This document shows positions 1 through 11,808 of a stretch of 20,216 nucleotides of DNA, piece after piece (within the stretch, counting starts at the first letter, position 1; the number at the start of each line of letters is the position of its first letter). Below the pieces are notes generated by a model. The model was not told the origin of the DNA and ran no database searches. It was given only the letters and a program-made list of their open reading frames with translations. The DNA lies in contig MPNW01000134.1 in assembly GCA_011800805.1 (NCBI GenBank), positions 82,132-102,347 of the forward strand, read 5' to 3'. The stretch comes from Hirudo medicinalis (lineage: Eukaryota > Annelida > Clitellata > Hirudinida > Hirudinidae). Position numbers and translations under genes: made by a program.

Positions 1-128
1 TATATTATCATCATCATCATCTTAATTATTATGGGTCTTATATTATCATCATCATCTTAATTATTATGGGTCTTATATTATCATCATCATCATCTTAATT
101 ATTATGGGTCTTATATTATCATCATCAC
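1..128. repeat. Tandem repeat of 35-38 bp, about 3.5 copies
   Basis: Copies start at 1, 39, 74 and 112 (the last is partial and is overwritten by the CA-rich tract). Each unit is a TATATTATC head, a short TCA run, then CTTAATTATTATGGGTCT. Copies 1 and 3 are 38 bp. Copy 2 is 35 bp because it has one TCA fewer. The array probably extends left of the window. Nothing suggests coding. Confidence 0.9.
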
Positions 129-298
129 ACACACACACACACACATCATCACACATACATCATCACACACACACACATCATCACACATACATCATCACAC
201 ACACATCATCACACACACACATCATCATCACACACACATCACACACACACACATCATCACACACACACACATCATCACACACACACATCATCACACAG
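126..298. repeat. Compound CA / CATCA microsatellite
   Basis: Runs of (CA)3-10 alternate with CATCATCA and CATACATCATCA blocks, giving a second-order repeat of roughly 20-35 bp. The tract starts inside the last copy of the preceding 38-bp repeat, so it probably arose from its TCA run. The open frame of His/Thr/Ser codons through it is a by-product of the repeat, not a gene. Confidence 0.9.
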
Positions 299-429
299 GC
301 ATCTTCACACGTTCATCAAGGCTGACTGGAAAACACGGCCTGTATCATCAGACACAATGAAATAGCCAACGCGTGCAATGAAAATGAAAAAATTTTGAAA
401 ATGGAAAGTTAATAGATTCGCTAACTTTA

Positions 430-470
430 AAGGTCAGAGGGCAAATGCGAATTGCTACCCTCCTGACCTT
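430..470. other. Short imperfect inverted repeat (hairpin)
   Basis: AAGGTCAGAGGG at 430-441 faces CCCTCCTGACCTT at 458-470. The arms are complementary over 12 bp with one bulged C. GCAA and TTGC just inside can extend the stem, leaving a loop of about 7 nt. It is followed by a very AT-rich stretch (471-540). It could be a relic of a small mobile element or a transcribed hairpin; nothing in the sequence decides between these. Confidence 0.5.
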
Positions 471-1030
471 CTATTATTTTATTTTTATTATAATAAAAAT
501 TATTATTAATATAAAGTTCTAATTAAATTAAATTTTTTTTTTAGTTAAACTTTAGAATCAAAATATTTATTTGTCGTTGCGTTGTCATTGTTCGTGTCCA
601 AAGAAAACGTAAATTGCAAAATGTTGTAAGCATCTTCCAAGAAATGTCTAGAAATCTTGAATGGCGAATATAACCGATGACAAAGGATGCATTTGACGTG
701 CATTTGCAATTCATACCGCAATTCACGATCGGCCGAGGATTGATAATTCATTTCGTAACATTCGACGTGCATTCTCCATGCAGGGTCAGACAGGAAATCA
801 TTCCTGAGAGGTTGGCGCCATTCTCGTTAAACACTTGTTAGCGAAGCAGGGATGCGCTCAGATATGTGGAATCATATCTCTGACGAGTTTCGAGGTAGGA
901 GGTCTCGTGCGACTGAGACGTGAGGAAATAAAGCAATTTATTGTCGAAGCCACATCTGAGCTTTTTTGCCTCGAACATATCGGTAGGCAGATCAGCAGAT
1001 CGCTATTATTACCATCCTTACTGTTATTAT

Positions 1031-1076
1031 TATCATCATCTTCGTCGTCGTCGTCGTCGTCATAGTCATCATCATC
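1031..1076. repeat. TCA/TCG trinucleotide microsatellite
   Basis: TATCATCATC is followed by about six TCG units, then CATAGTCATCATCATC. It accounts for the Ser-run and Asp-run open frames seen on the two strands at 835-1132. Confidence 0.85.
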
Positions 1077-2146
1077 AAGAGGATATCCTCGAGAGTCCAT
1101 CATTTTCTGCAACTAGCCTGCATTCAAATTAAGAGCAAGTAAAGGCTACATTACTCAGTAAGCGAATCGCAAGTTGCTAGCTTTCTTTGCACTCTAAGAT
1201 TGTCATGCATTAAAATTCACAAGGAATCCTTTCCCAAACGCACCGAGAATTCACTTTTAAATGCACCAGAAATTCATTAACGCCATGCAAAGAGTTTCTG
1301 CAGCATGGAAAGTTTTAAAAGGAAATGGCGGAGAGAGCCATTAACTCCTCCATGACTGAAACAACTTGCAACATGGAGCGGAGTGGAAAATCCACGACCC
1401 CTACACGCAGAGAAACTGGAGCATGGCGAGACAGGTGCGAAACCACTCATTCAGGTGTAATTCCGTACAGCTGCTGCATACGTCGAGAATAAAGAAAAAT
1501 ATAGGCAATGTAAATAATAATGCAACCGCAGTACGATGCGATATAATTTCGTAGCATTAACATTGGAAATGACGTGAATGCATGCTTAAAGCAGTAGCGA
1601 TCGACAGCCAAACTTGAGGCTGAATTTGAAAGAACGAACAAACATTATCGGCTGTTAATAATATAATAAGGGATATAAAATAAACAACAACTATGTAATA
1701 ACAATAACCATCCGACCACCCATCGGGCAGACATTTTATCTTTTCCATATATTCCCTTCCACGCTTCGCCTGGAAAACTATGGAGAGAACTCCATAGAAA
1801 AGACTTCCTTATCGGTCGGAGTTATGGATTGCCATAGTTATGGTGGCGGTAGTAGTAGTAGCGGCTGCATTAGATGTTGCTGTCGTAATAGGATCACTTC
1901 CAAGGATATAAATACAATCGTCCACATGGACGGCGATTGTCTGCACGACCGGTCCTAATTGGCCTGCATCATGCAATACTCCGATGGTAAGAGTTTTTGC
2001 CAAGTAGAAACACAAAAAGAAGCACGAGGCAGAACGACGAACACTGCTAACGCGAGTGCTATCGAACAAATCACTCTCATAAAGTATAGAGCATAAGGTT
2101 TGCTTATAACCGAATCTTATAAATCTTGCATTAAACATTCCTACGG

Positions 2147-2170
2147 CATCATCGTCGTCATCATCATCAC
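2147..2170. repeat. Short TCA/TCG microsatellite
   Basis: ATCATCGTCGTCATCATCATC. On the minus strand it reads as seven Asp codons and lengthens an otherwise unremarkable open frame. Confidence 0.8.
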
Positions 2171-3558
2171 GATTAAGTCTAGAATTTCCAAAGCAGAACC
2201 AACCCAACCTGGAGATGCACTCCAGGTGCATGGAAATCTACAAGGAGGAAATTAGGATAATGGTAAATGAAATGATTTCAAAAGTAAAGATGGAGCGAAA
2301 GACCGAGGAAAGTAACGTAGTCTAAACTCGAGGAATAAACATTTCAAAGCAGAGCACACATGTAGACGGATGACAAACTGAGAATTCATGATGAACGCCG
2401 CTGAGGGGAAGAGGCCTGAAGAATGATTTATTTACTCGTGCATGAGTACAAACATATTTTACTCCGAGCAATTCAATTTTTGCAGGGCACCGACGAATAA
2501 ATATCGAGTGAATTATCGAAACGGGAAATTTAATGCTCTTTTAAAGATCCGAGGAAAAGAAGGAATTCGTCCATCCCTGTTTGGTAAAATGCAAAGTTCG
2601 AGATATAACGAGTCGAAGATGAGCTCAAAATAGTAACAAACTCAGGTATTTCTTGCCATAAAAGAGCTCGAGCTTCATGAAAAGGAGATTAATCGTGCCT
2701 GCAGTACACACAATTATCACCACCATTACTGCTCTTACCATTGCGTCCTTGAAGTCTGACACGAAAAATAATTACTAAGTCATCCGTCATTTTGCTATTG
2801 AAAAACACTTGAAAACATTAAAAATCTCAACGACCCATGGTTGCAAGAGATTGATGACGATACCGAATATTTGATGAATTGGATTCGATGCATGACACGA
2901 ACGGATAAATGGATAGCTCCCTCGAAGAGAGGCAGGAGCTTCTGGGTGAGCCCAAAAGCGACAGATGCCCGACAACCGAAAGTTACTTGCTCGGTGATTT
3001 TAGCCGGTCGCCAAGAACCGTACTCGATTCTAAGATCTAAAGGTTTCAAAGTTAAATAACTTAAATCAATGTCGTACTCGAGGCACAAATAGTCCTGAAA
3101 ATAACACTTGTGGGGAGTAAATGAAATTGTATGTTTCCAGGTAAGCATTTCCTGCAGAAGGAAATTTGTTTTCCAAAAATTATATGTCTGAGGATATCCT
3201 GGTCATTCGCGGGAGATAATTTTCACAGAGTTCTTGAACTTAATAAAAAATAGGATGAAATTAAATTCGATGTGAAATGAATATTATCTTCACATTTACG
3301 ATCCCTGGGAACCGAGCAATCCAAGTCGCAGGCAGTAGCAGCCGAGAAGAAGAAAAGAAGTGATTCATCAGATTTGCATTCAAGTTCTCGCATCGGAATT
3401 GCCGCTCACTGATGATTGAAACGTTATAGTAATTAACCCCTGCAACCCAACCAACTTTATTAACGGATGCAAGTTTATGAATGTCATCGGTTAAGCTGAT
3501 ATGACAAAGAAGATGAACGGGATTGGGGAACACCTTCTTTGTCCACTTGGTTAATGCT

Positions 3559-3615
3559 TCAATTGAGTACAATTGAGTACAGGTATTCAATTAAGTACAC
3601 TATTCAATTGAGTAC
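3559..3615. repeat. Small direct repeat, TCAATTGAGTAC x4
   Basis: Copies lie at 3559-3570, 3571-3580 (missing TC), 3587-3598 (one substitution, TTAAG) and 3604-3615. Spacing is irregular, 10 to 17 bp. The core CAATTG is palindromic. Confidence 0.75.
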
Positions 3616-6600
3616 ATGTATTTATTCGGATTCCTACTATCAATTCTTCAGAATTAATCAGAACGACTTCTCGCAGCGAGATTCGCAATGCCGCGCCATT
3701 TCTAATTTCCTTTAAAACTCCGCTGAGGGGTTAGGTTTGGAGATTTATTTATTTCTCTGCTCAAATCTTATCTTCTCTGAGGCACCTTAATGGCTCCATT
3801 CCATCGAAAAATCCATCTGTCCACTCACCTACTCGATTGTTATCCATTCGTTATAAATATACGAGGTCTTTAGATTTTCAACGAGGCTTCAAAGTAAAGA
3901 GAACATCTTTTAAGACTAATCAACAGACTGAGAGGAGAAAATAGTGAAATGTCTCATATATCCCTCGCAATTGCCTCTTGTCGTTTGTTAAACTTTCCAT
4001 TAAAAAAATCTGGTACCTTTTTTCTGCTTAGCACTCGTGGTTTTCCTTGCGGGTGGCTTCAAGAAACATGATAGTTGACAAAGGTGACGATGGCAAACGC
4101 AGAATCAGCTGTAACATCGCCGTAACAAGCCTAAAGAGCAGATGGTGAGAGGCACATCGGAGTATCAACAGGTAGAAAGCACGTCCCAAGATTAGCCACG
4201 AACTTGAAAAGAAAGTTTATCCGCAGTCGATCCATTGCTTAAAATCACGATCGGAAAAATAAAGAAACACACGCAGGTCTTTACCTGGCATCACCTTAAA
4301 ATGTAATATCCATCTCCAAAGGACTGTTGCACTGTTCTTATCGATCGTCAGTTTCACGGATGCATCGTTAGCATCATTGTATACATCCCAGAAAGACTCC
4401 CCAAATAGATTCCTCCAATGTATGAGCATTCAGGTGAGTGTAAATGATCAATAAAGGTCTTTTTATTCAGAACAAATGACGGATGACAGAGGAAGCAAGT
4501 ATTGCCAGCTCGATAACAAAACAACTTTAATAATGGTCAGCTTGTAAGAATAATTGGAAAATATTGTGCAGCATAAGACATATACTAGAAGTGGATAATC
4601 TCATAATGCACTGCTGCCTTCACAAAGAGTCTAACAATTGTCAGGACAGGTTTGATTAGCATAATCCTCGTGATAAGCTCTTGCAGCTTGAAACATAAAT
4701 ATTTTGCCGCTATCATAAACAAGAAATTTTATAACACGATTTTACATGACACATCAAAATAAATAATCTTTCAATTACATTGCTTACAATGGCAATTTTA
4801 TAGGCTCCGAGTGTGTTAGACTCGCACAGTCGAGAAAAAGTTTTAATCTTTTGAATGATTTTGATGAACAAAAGTGTGGTTTATTGATTGCAAATGATGA
4901 CTGCGGATGATAGTGACGATGATGGTGATGATGATTATCGCATGTTAAACACGTGATCAGATTAAGGTCAACACCTGCTCGTATGAGAATAAACAAATGA
5001 CTTCATTGAGGTGAAATTGCATGATTATTATGATTAAGCAAGCCGATCTGGAAAATACTTTGACAAGGGCAATGCATCGAGACTAATTTGTTAAGAACTG
5101 CCAAACGACCGACAACCGAGATACTTGAAAGAGGAATCTTAAACATGTTTGAAACGGTCGAGTACTGAGAAACACGAGTGCTCAAACAGTCGATGGGTGA
5201 CTCACTATGGTTGACGATTAATAATAAGTTAGACAAAAAATTTGAAAATAAGAGAAGTTATGTTGAAGCGCACGTGTACCTAGGTCTCGTATAAGTATAT
5301 TGCGGATGATACTTTTCACTGAACTGGCAGATTCCTAACTTCCCATAACACGGGCTCGAAAGATCTACATAAAACGTTAAAGCCAACTAGAAGCGAGAGA
5401 AAACAGCGAAAGGGAAATAACCCATTCCTTATTTCCAAGTTTCGGTTTTTATTTCACGACTTCGGGATTAAGAATTACGATTCATGTTTGGTCGAGCGTC
5501 AACATAACCGTTGCGATAATCTGATAATTTGATCTCGGCAACACCAACGTGAACACCAACGACGATGGCGAAGGAAGCGAGAGTAGCATTCTAAGCCACA
5601 AACAAGTCTCGGCGATATTTTAATTGAAGACAAATTGGCAACACGTGGAAGCCGTGGAGAAGCGTGGATTTCCTCGTGCAGAGGATGGATTTTCATTTGA
5701 TTTCATCTTATCACCACTCCATCGACAAATGCGGACGGGAGAAATGAAAGGACGATGCAAAGAAAGGCAGAAATACAAGCTAAGAGGCATTATCGAAATA
5801 CCCAGGATGGATGGAACTCGGAATAGGATGGAAATTACTTGACTCCATGAGACCGAAAAGGAGCCATATAAATAACAGCAAGAGGCAGCTTCGTTGCGCC
5901 CGACTCGCAACGCTAATGCAATCCAAATTTTCCAGCCACGTGCTTTAAAACGACGTGCTTGGCGAATAAGTCAACAAAATAATTAGGGATCACCGTCCTA
6001 ATCATCCAGTTATGCGAAGGAAGATCATTTAAACTACTGCCAAACAAGACCGAACCTCTACTATCCGTCTGCTAACAATCACTAAACTATCATTAATAAA
6101 CTAAAACTAAAATTTCATCAATGCATCACGTTTGTACACCACAGAAACCTACTTTGAAGTTCATTTGCACCTCGTTAAATTAATTTTGCAGTTCACATGC
6201 AAACCCCTTTCCATTTATTTTCGATGGCCCAAAAACACATGTTTACATAATTCACAAGTTTTAATTATTCTAGCAAGTTCAAATTTTACAAGACGTTTGT
6301 GTGTGTGGTAAAGGTTAAGGTTTCCTTGAATAAATTCCATTGGTTGCGATAATTTTGCATAAATTATGCACTTTCTATCTATGTTGGACTGACTGTATTG
6401 AAGAGGCAATGTTTATAATCGGTCGTGCTATCTTGGATTGCCTTGTTATCGTGTCATTAGACGTAATAATTAGCGATATTGTTATTAAATTTATGAACAC
6501 TTATGAATTTCGAAGGCAGCAGATGCAGTAGCGATATTACAGACGATGAGTTTGATCGGAAGCTACCATAGATTGTTGTTGTGAGGAATCATTAAAACTC

Positions 6601-6812
6601 ATGTCGTAAATTTAAAACATTTTCGGCCTCCAAGAGGATTTTGCTGATTTCATCGAGAGGAACACATGGCCTTTGGTGTCTTTGGTGTCTTGCTATCGAG
6701 TTGTTATTATGCATCTCGTTATTTTCCAAAACCTTGCTAATAGAGGATCTTACATCTCATAATGTCTTTTGACGGTATGCTATCGTATCAAAGCCTTTTG
6801 TGCATCAGGCAG

Positions 6813-6861
6813 AATCGTCATCACCATCGTCATCATAGTCATCATAATCATCATCATCACA
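6813..6861. repeat. Interrupted TCA/TCG microsatellite
   Basis: CGTCATCACCATCGTCATCATAGTCATCATAATCATCATCATCAC in pieces: an imperfect trinucleotide tract of the same type found repeatedly in this window. Confidence 0.75.
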
Positions 6862-6992
6862 ACGAAGTAAGAACACAGAATGTATTGCATGCCTTAAGAA
6901 TAGCCACAATGAAAGGATTAATTAATTGACTCACTCATCACTTGTAAAGTCACAGCTCCAAACAGAGTGAACGACCAGCAATATTAACATTG

Positions 6993-7081
6993 TTACTATT
7001 AGATTATAATTAATATTATTACTTATTAGATTATAATTAATATTATTACTTATTATATTATAATTAATATTATTACTATGC
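6993..7081. repeat. 27-bp tandem repeat, about 3 copies
   Basis: The unit AGATTATAATTAATATT plus ATTACTTATT repeats at 7001, 7028 and 7055 (last copy with TAT for AGA). A decayed fourth copy (ATTATAATTAATGTTCTTACT) begins near 7089. The array runs into a short ATC microsatellite at 7138-7165. Because 27 is divisible by three, the minus-strand frame stays open through it as an artefact. Confidence 0.8.
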
Positions 7082-7223
7082 AAAATCATTATAATTAATG
7101 TTCTTACTACCGAGATCATCATTATTATTGTGATAGCAATAACAATCATCATCATCATCATCACTGTTCATTGCATCTGCTATCGAAAACACGGCCCGTT
7201 GACATTTAACGCTACATTTCTTT

Positions 7224-7328
7224 GCACGTGCTCGGAGAGAAAACACTTCAGTGACGTCAGACGTCACGTGATGACTGATTCTCGAATGGTATTCGAGCAG
7301 AGATGGAGAGAGATGGGAAGTATAAAGA
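7224..7328 (+). promoter_or_regulatory. Promoter-like cluster: E-box, double CRE, E-box, TATA
   Basis: In order: GCACGTGC (7224-7231, palindromic E-box), then GTGACGTC-A-GACGTCAC (7251-7267). That second element is an 8-bp inverted repeat containing a perfect TGACGTCA CRE. It overlaps CACGTG (7265-7270), and TATAAAGA follows at 7321-7328. The order and spacing would suit an RNA polymerase II promoter starting near 7350 on the + strand. The first ATG downstream (7364) opens only a 12-codon frame and no gene is recognisable beyond it, so the target, if any, is unknown. Confidence 0.3.
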
Positions 7329-7349
7329 GAGTGAGAAAAGAAGGTTGAG

Positions 7350-10300
7350 GATGTTTTGATTTGCATGAAAAATCAAGAACTTCAAGTCAGATTCCATTCT
7401 TAGAGAATGTCCTGATGACGATGACCGCTGAAGTGATGATAACAGCCAGAGTGGAAGAATGAAACGTAAGAAACGACGAGTTTGGAGTCAGTTATCATCA
7501 CGAATTAACATCTTCCAATAAAACAAATGCCACATCCATTTCCAGCACATAATTTTAATAAGAAAGTGAAAACAAAATAGACTCCAAGAGACACATTCCC
7601 TCACTTATCCCACAAGCACCGCGAACATCCCTGCTCTCGAATCGACCACGCAACTAACGAACGAGAACCAACCTCTACAAACATCATTCGAAAGTAGCCA
7701 ACCAACCAACCAACCTCCCGAGTTGCCATAATCTCACCTCCCACTACCATTGCGGCCCCTCATTAAGATGGTCCGGTACGAAGCAATACATTATCTTTCT
7801 CCAGTTACATCCAATCGCTTTTGAAAACAACGCGAACCCGTCCTATTATTTTCTTACAAGTGACAACATCCCGCCATGTGCGGTTGCACCAAAAGATTTG
7901 GTAGACGAGGTTATGTGAGTAAGATGGTCTTTTTTACAAACCACTGGCATACCAACGAACATTCGAGAAGACTGACTAAAATAAACAGCTCCAGACAACA
8001 TGCATTTTAACAATTACACGATGTCAAAATATCAAATTCGCCTCTAACTAAAATTTATTCTTCCAAATTTAATAATTCATCTCATAATTCATATTTTTAG
8101 TGAAAACTTACAGTAATTTCATCTAAGAAGCTAACCATAATTTAACCAATGAGCAGCAATGAAATTGGCAGATAAAAGTCTGCCAGTGCAAAAAAATAAT
8201 TCAAACAAAAATCGAACGCAGCCTGTTTACGACGCCACTGAAAACTCAAACTTCGCCCCGGGGGTTTAAGACTAATTAATTGACGAGTTGCGTTTGTGAG
8301 TAGACTGCTGTCATGTCCTCTTAATCAAAATGTTTCGATGTAACTCATAATTTTGGTCAAACAAGATATCTTAACTGATAAAATTTGTTTGCCTTTTACT
8401 TTTAAAATACTTTCGAGTTAATAAATACATTTCTTTACCAAAATTTTGATTTAATACTTCATTCTAATGCGATTAACATCACAGAACATGGATTCTCAAT
8501 CGAATGATATCGTGAATAATTCAACTAGGTTGAATGTGAAAAAATTGGCTTCATCTGAACTTTCTAGTTATGAAGCAGAAAACTTGATGTGGAATTATTT
8601 CAACGAGATAAGATAGTCTTAATGAACACGCCTAAAAAATTTTCTGTTTTGAAAGCATCAACATCAACAATAGCAAACAAGTCAACTACATTGTAAACAG
8701 GAAATCATCACAAAGTTACATTAGGTTTAAGAAATAATCCAAATGCATGTATCTGAAAAAAATTAATGTTGAGTCACGGGAGATGTTCGAAAGTTAAAGG
8801 GATTTAAAGAACTTTACAATAAGCCACAAAAGGAAAAATAAAGCAAGATCAGCCAACGAGTAGCTTTCGTTTCAAAATGGCCGTGATGGTCACAGAATTG
8901 CGAATTAACTTGAAAGACACATCACATAAGCGTCTGCTAGTAATTTTTTTTAATTGTATCAGAACTTAAACCACAACGAAGGCTTATTTTTCCAGAAAAC
9001 TTTTTCTACTTAATTTAGTGGTTAAAACTTAATATAGCATCTTAACGTGTGCTTATACGTACAAAATAAAATCCAAAACTACTTTAGAATAAAAATAAGA
9101 TAATTGTCTGCAAGGGAATTTGTGTCCACCAACCTCTTTAATGCAGGACAGCAAAGCAAATGGAAATGGCAAACAGATTTTGAATAAGACAAAAGTCAAA
9201 AGAGTTTAAGCAATTTAATAATTCAAAAAATACACAAGTCAACTATCGCAAGTTCATCCTTGCTTTCGTTTAGAGTTAAAAAACAAAACACAACCACACC
9301 AGCATCGGCCTTCTTGTTTCCATTCTACTCTGCACTAATGGCGATGGCTTGTTTTTATAAACTATTCCAAATTATTCTTATTCCAAATTAGCTTCATGAC
9401 TTAATGTTACTTTTATTTTATTAAAATTCCAAGTTTATATGATTTTTAAATTAAAGTTAATATCACCAATTGTAGAGTAGGAAAATTCTAACATAAAAGT
9501 TGAAAATCTTCCATGCCTTATGGTTTTTCTTATGTTGTATCACTTAGAGAAAATTTCAATTAATTTCAATATTGCTTCTAAATTCACAAATCAATTGCTC
9601 TATTTCAATTTTTAAAATCAAATTTAAATAAGTCAATTATATTGTATCGAAAGTAAACTGCCTTCGAACCAATTGAAGAAGTTCGCAGCATCAGATTTCT
9701 AAACTCTCCAGATTGATTCTAATTCAAAAATAAAAATCTCGATTTTATAAACAAATTAATTATAAATTAACACATAAGTTGGAAGCTTTAGTCAATTTTG
9801 AATTACTACGTCTGGAGATTTTATTAAATTTGTTTTTATTTTATTAAAATTTTGCAATTTTTTCCATCATTTTAATAGATTCTCAGTAGTTTGTATTGTT
9901 TTGTTAAAATAATATTATTTGATAATGCTGATTAATTACTAAAATGCGTGAATTCAAAAAATCGGAGGAAACGAAGATTTTATGATATTATAATTCGCTA
10001 TAAAAACAGTTGACACTAAAGACCTTTATTAAAAATAAAATTGAAATAGCATGGCTTTGCGATGAAAGTTGTCAATGTTACAATTCGTGTTTTCGATTTA
10101 TGTTCACTTTTAAAATCAATCAATCAATGTTGTTCAATAATTTGATATTTATTATTAATAGGTTATTATTAAATTCAACACTATATTAAAATAAAAAGAT
10201 TCCTGAAGTCTGATCTTTAGTTATTAATGCTTGATTGCTGAGATGAATTCTTTCGACTTCATTCGAAAATTCTCCTAGTATTTACACTCCAAAAATTGGA

Positions 10301-11100
10301 GGGTTCAAATAAAATGGCGGGCATGTCTGATTATCCATACTATAATGCTAAAATAGTTGACAATATTAGATTAATTGTAAGTAGCCACGACGTAAAGACA
10401 ACATTCGTTCACCCACAGGTAGTCCTATTGTTGCTACTATCCATTCGGCAGATGGTAGATATCGTCTAGAACCTACGACACACTAAAAGTTGACATTGTT
10501 GACATACCAATTATCATTGCCTATAATTACTTTACTAGGCTGGCCATCGCTAGGCAAGAAGTCAAGGTTTTAGCTCTGTTGGAGCTCGATTCCGATCTTG
10601 TTCGAAAGAGTTTCCTATTATTTGTTATTTTAGCCTCAAACTCCATCCTGCACTCTGTTGATCACTAGAATGTCAATTCTGTCCTAGTCATGCGATAGAG
10701 CTTTTGATAATAATGCAATCTGCCAATATGCCATTACCCTCTCAATGTTTTTTGAATTACGAGATGAATGGCTGTTAGATGAACTAATTTAATACCCCAA
10801 TTACAAACAAATTCATCAAATTCATCACTTCAAGCAGGCTTAAAATATAAATAACATTACAAAGTGTGGATTTAATGCAATTATTTGTAGCATTTATTTG
10901 TCGTTTCTGTTATCTTTGTGTCGAAAAATTGAAGTAATATTTTCGATGTTCGTCTCACCTTGACACGAAAGTGAACGATGAAAATGAGTGGATAGTCATC
11001 TGAAGACACGCAGAGACAGCTTTCTGCGTCCTTGAACTCGAATGATAAAAATAGATGCAGTTCAGACTGTAGCTCTTGGGAGCACTGTAAACAATGTGTG
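7350..11100. other. AT-rich stretch with no recognisable gene
   Basis: No open frame of about 60 codons or more occurs between 7,366 and 11,163 on either strand, and no family motif is visible. Local curiosities are a CCAA run near 7696-7711 and a perfect 7-bp hairpin, TGGCAGA-taaaag-TCTGCCA, at 8166-8185. I see nothing else. Confidence 0.65.
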
Positions 11101-11110
11101 GATTGTCTTT

Positions 11111-11173
11111 ATTTGATCATCGATAATATTAATTAAATGCCTTCATTTGATCATCGTTAATATTAATTAAATG
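11111..11173. repeat. 29-bp direct duplication
   Basis: ATTTGATCATCGATAATATT plus AATTAAATG (11111-11139) recurs at 11145-11173 with one change (CGA to CGT). The copies are 34 bp apart, start to start. Each holds the palindromes TGATCA and TTAATTAA-like cores. Confidence 0.8.
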
Positions 11174-11309
11174 TCAAATTGGAAATTATTGTTTTATATT
11201 TATGACCAATAAACGTAGCAATATCCATGTTGTTGGTAATGGTGGCTGTTAACAACAATAGCGCGGGCTGCCCGAATGGGTTGCAACAGTAGTAATGTGT
11301 CTTATTCGA

Positions 11310-11390
11310 AACCCCGCTCTTGGGCGCTATATAAATGTTCAAAAAACGCGCCTCCAACGCCATGAGCTTATAGCGCTACATAAATGAAGT
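11310..11390 (-). repeat. Dispersed ATTTATRWAGCGC repeat, two inverted copies
   Basis: On the minus strand the motif ATTTATGTAGCGC lies at 11373-11385 and ATTTATATAGCGC at 11324-11336. Sequence beyond the first copy (CTATAAGCTCATGGCGTTGG, then AGGCGC) aligns with the + strand copy at 15925-15965. This marks a dispersed repeat family rather than chance motifs. Similar TTTATATAGCGC-type repeats next to AAT microsatellites are, from memory, common in marine invertebrate genomes; I cannot name the family. Confidence 0.55.
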
Positions 11391-11477
11391 ACATTTAGAT
11401 TTTTCAATCCTATTCAGCGAATAATCGAGTGATCTTTACGAAATTACTGGTAACACGGGTTGCGTATGCTGGTATTT

Positions 11478-11808
11478 TTGTTATTGCACATATATATGTA
11501 ATAATGTTGTATATTGTTGTTATTGCATATATATATTTAATAATGTTGTATATTGTTGTTATTGCATATATATATTTAATAATGTTGTATATTGTTGTTA
11601 TTGCACATATATATTTAATAATGTTGTATATTGTTGTTATTGCACATATATATTTAATAATGTTGTATATTGTTGTTATTGCACATATATATTTAATAAT
11701 GTTGTATATTGTTGTTATTGCACATATATATTTAATAATGTTGTATATTGTTGTTATTGCACATATATATTTAATAATGTTGTATAATGTTGTTATTGCA
11801 TATATATT
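11478..11808. repeat. 39-bp minisatellite, about 8.5 copies
   Basis: The landmark TATTGC recurs at 11482, 11521, 11560, 11599, 11638, 11677, 11716, 11755 and 11794, exactly 39 bp apart. The unit is roughly TTGTTATTGCAYATATATAT then TTAATAATGTTGTATAT. Copies differ mainly at one C/T site: copies 2 and 3 carry CATATA, the central ones CACATA. The unit is 13 codons and lacks stops in one frame on each strand, which creates open frames of 133 and 137 codons. Their products are a 13-residue Ile/Tyr-rich repeat and are almost certainly not real proteins. Confidence 0.95.

Larger units (their letters stand above)
476..6800. other. Long stretch with no recognisable gene
   Basis: I see no protein family, RNA gene or credible exon chain here. 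Open frames are at most 140 codons (minus strand, 1809-2231). That frame contains an Asp run and a Thr/Ala-rich tail produced by trinucleotide repeats, so it is not persuasive. Small TCA/TCG or GAT-type microsatellite islands occur near 1031-1076, 2147-2170 and 4898-4936. A 10-bp doublet (tttggtgtct) lies near 6670-6690. Base composition is a little more GC-rich than in 7,350-13,950. Intergenic or long-intron DNA is the simplest reading. Confidence 0.6.

Noticed and set aside
1..298. CRISPR-like array
   Set aside because: Repeats are contiguous without unique spacers, and the genome is animal.
1809..2231. 140-codon minus-strand open frame, the longest in the window
   Set aside because: It has an Asp run and a Thr/Ala-rich end from trinucleotide repeats, no recognisable motif, no splice context, and a length possible by chance in 20 kb.
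2795..3148. 117-codon minus-strand and overlapping 72-codon plus-strand open frames
   Set aside because: Neither product resembles a known family and there is no supporting promoter or exon pattern.
3261..3590. 109-codon minus-strand open frame
   Set aside because: It begins within the TCAATTGAGTAC repeat and has no recognisable domain.
4217..4429. Possible minus-strand exon with Trp-rich product and an internal CAG|GTAAAG donor
   Set aside because: The upstream acceptor is weak, no partner exon is found and no family is recognised.
5620..5910. Overlapping 72-96 codon open frames on both strands
   Set aside because: Basic, low-information products without motifs; neither strand is favoured.
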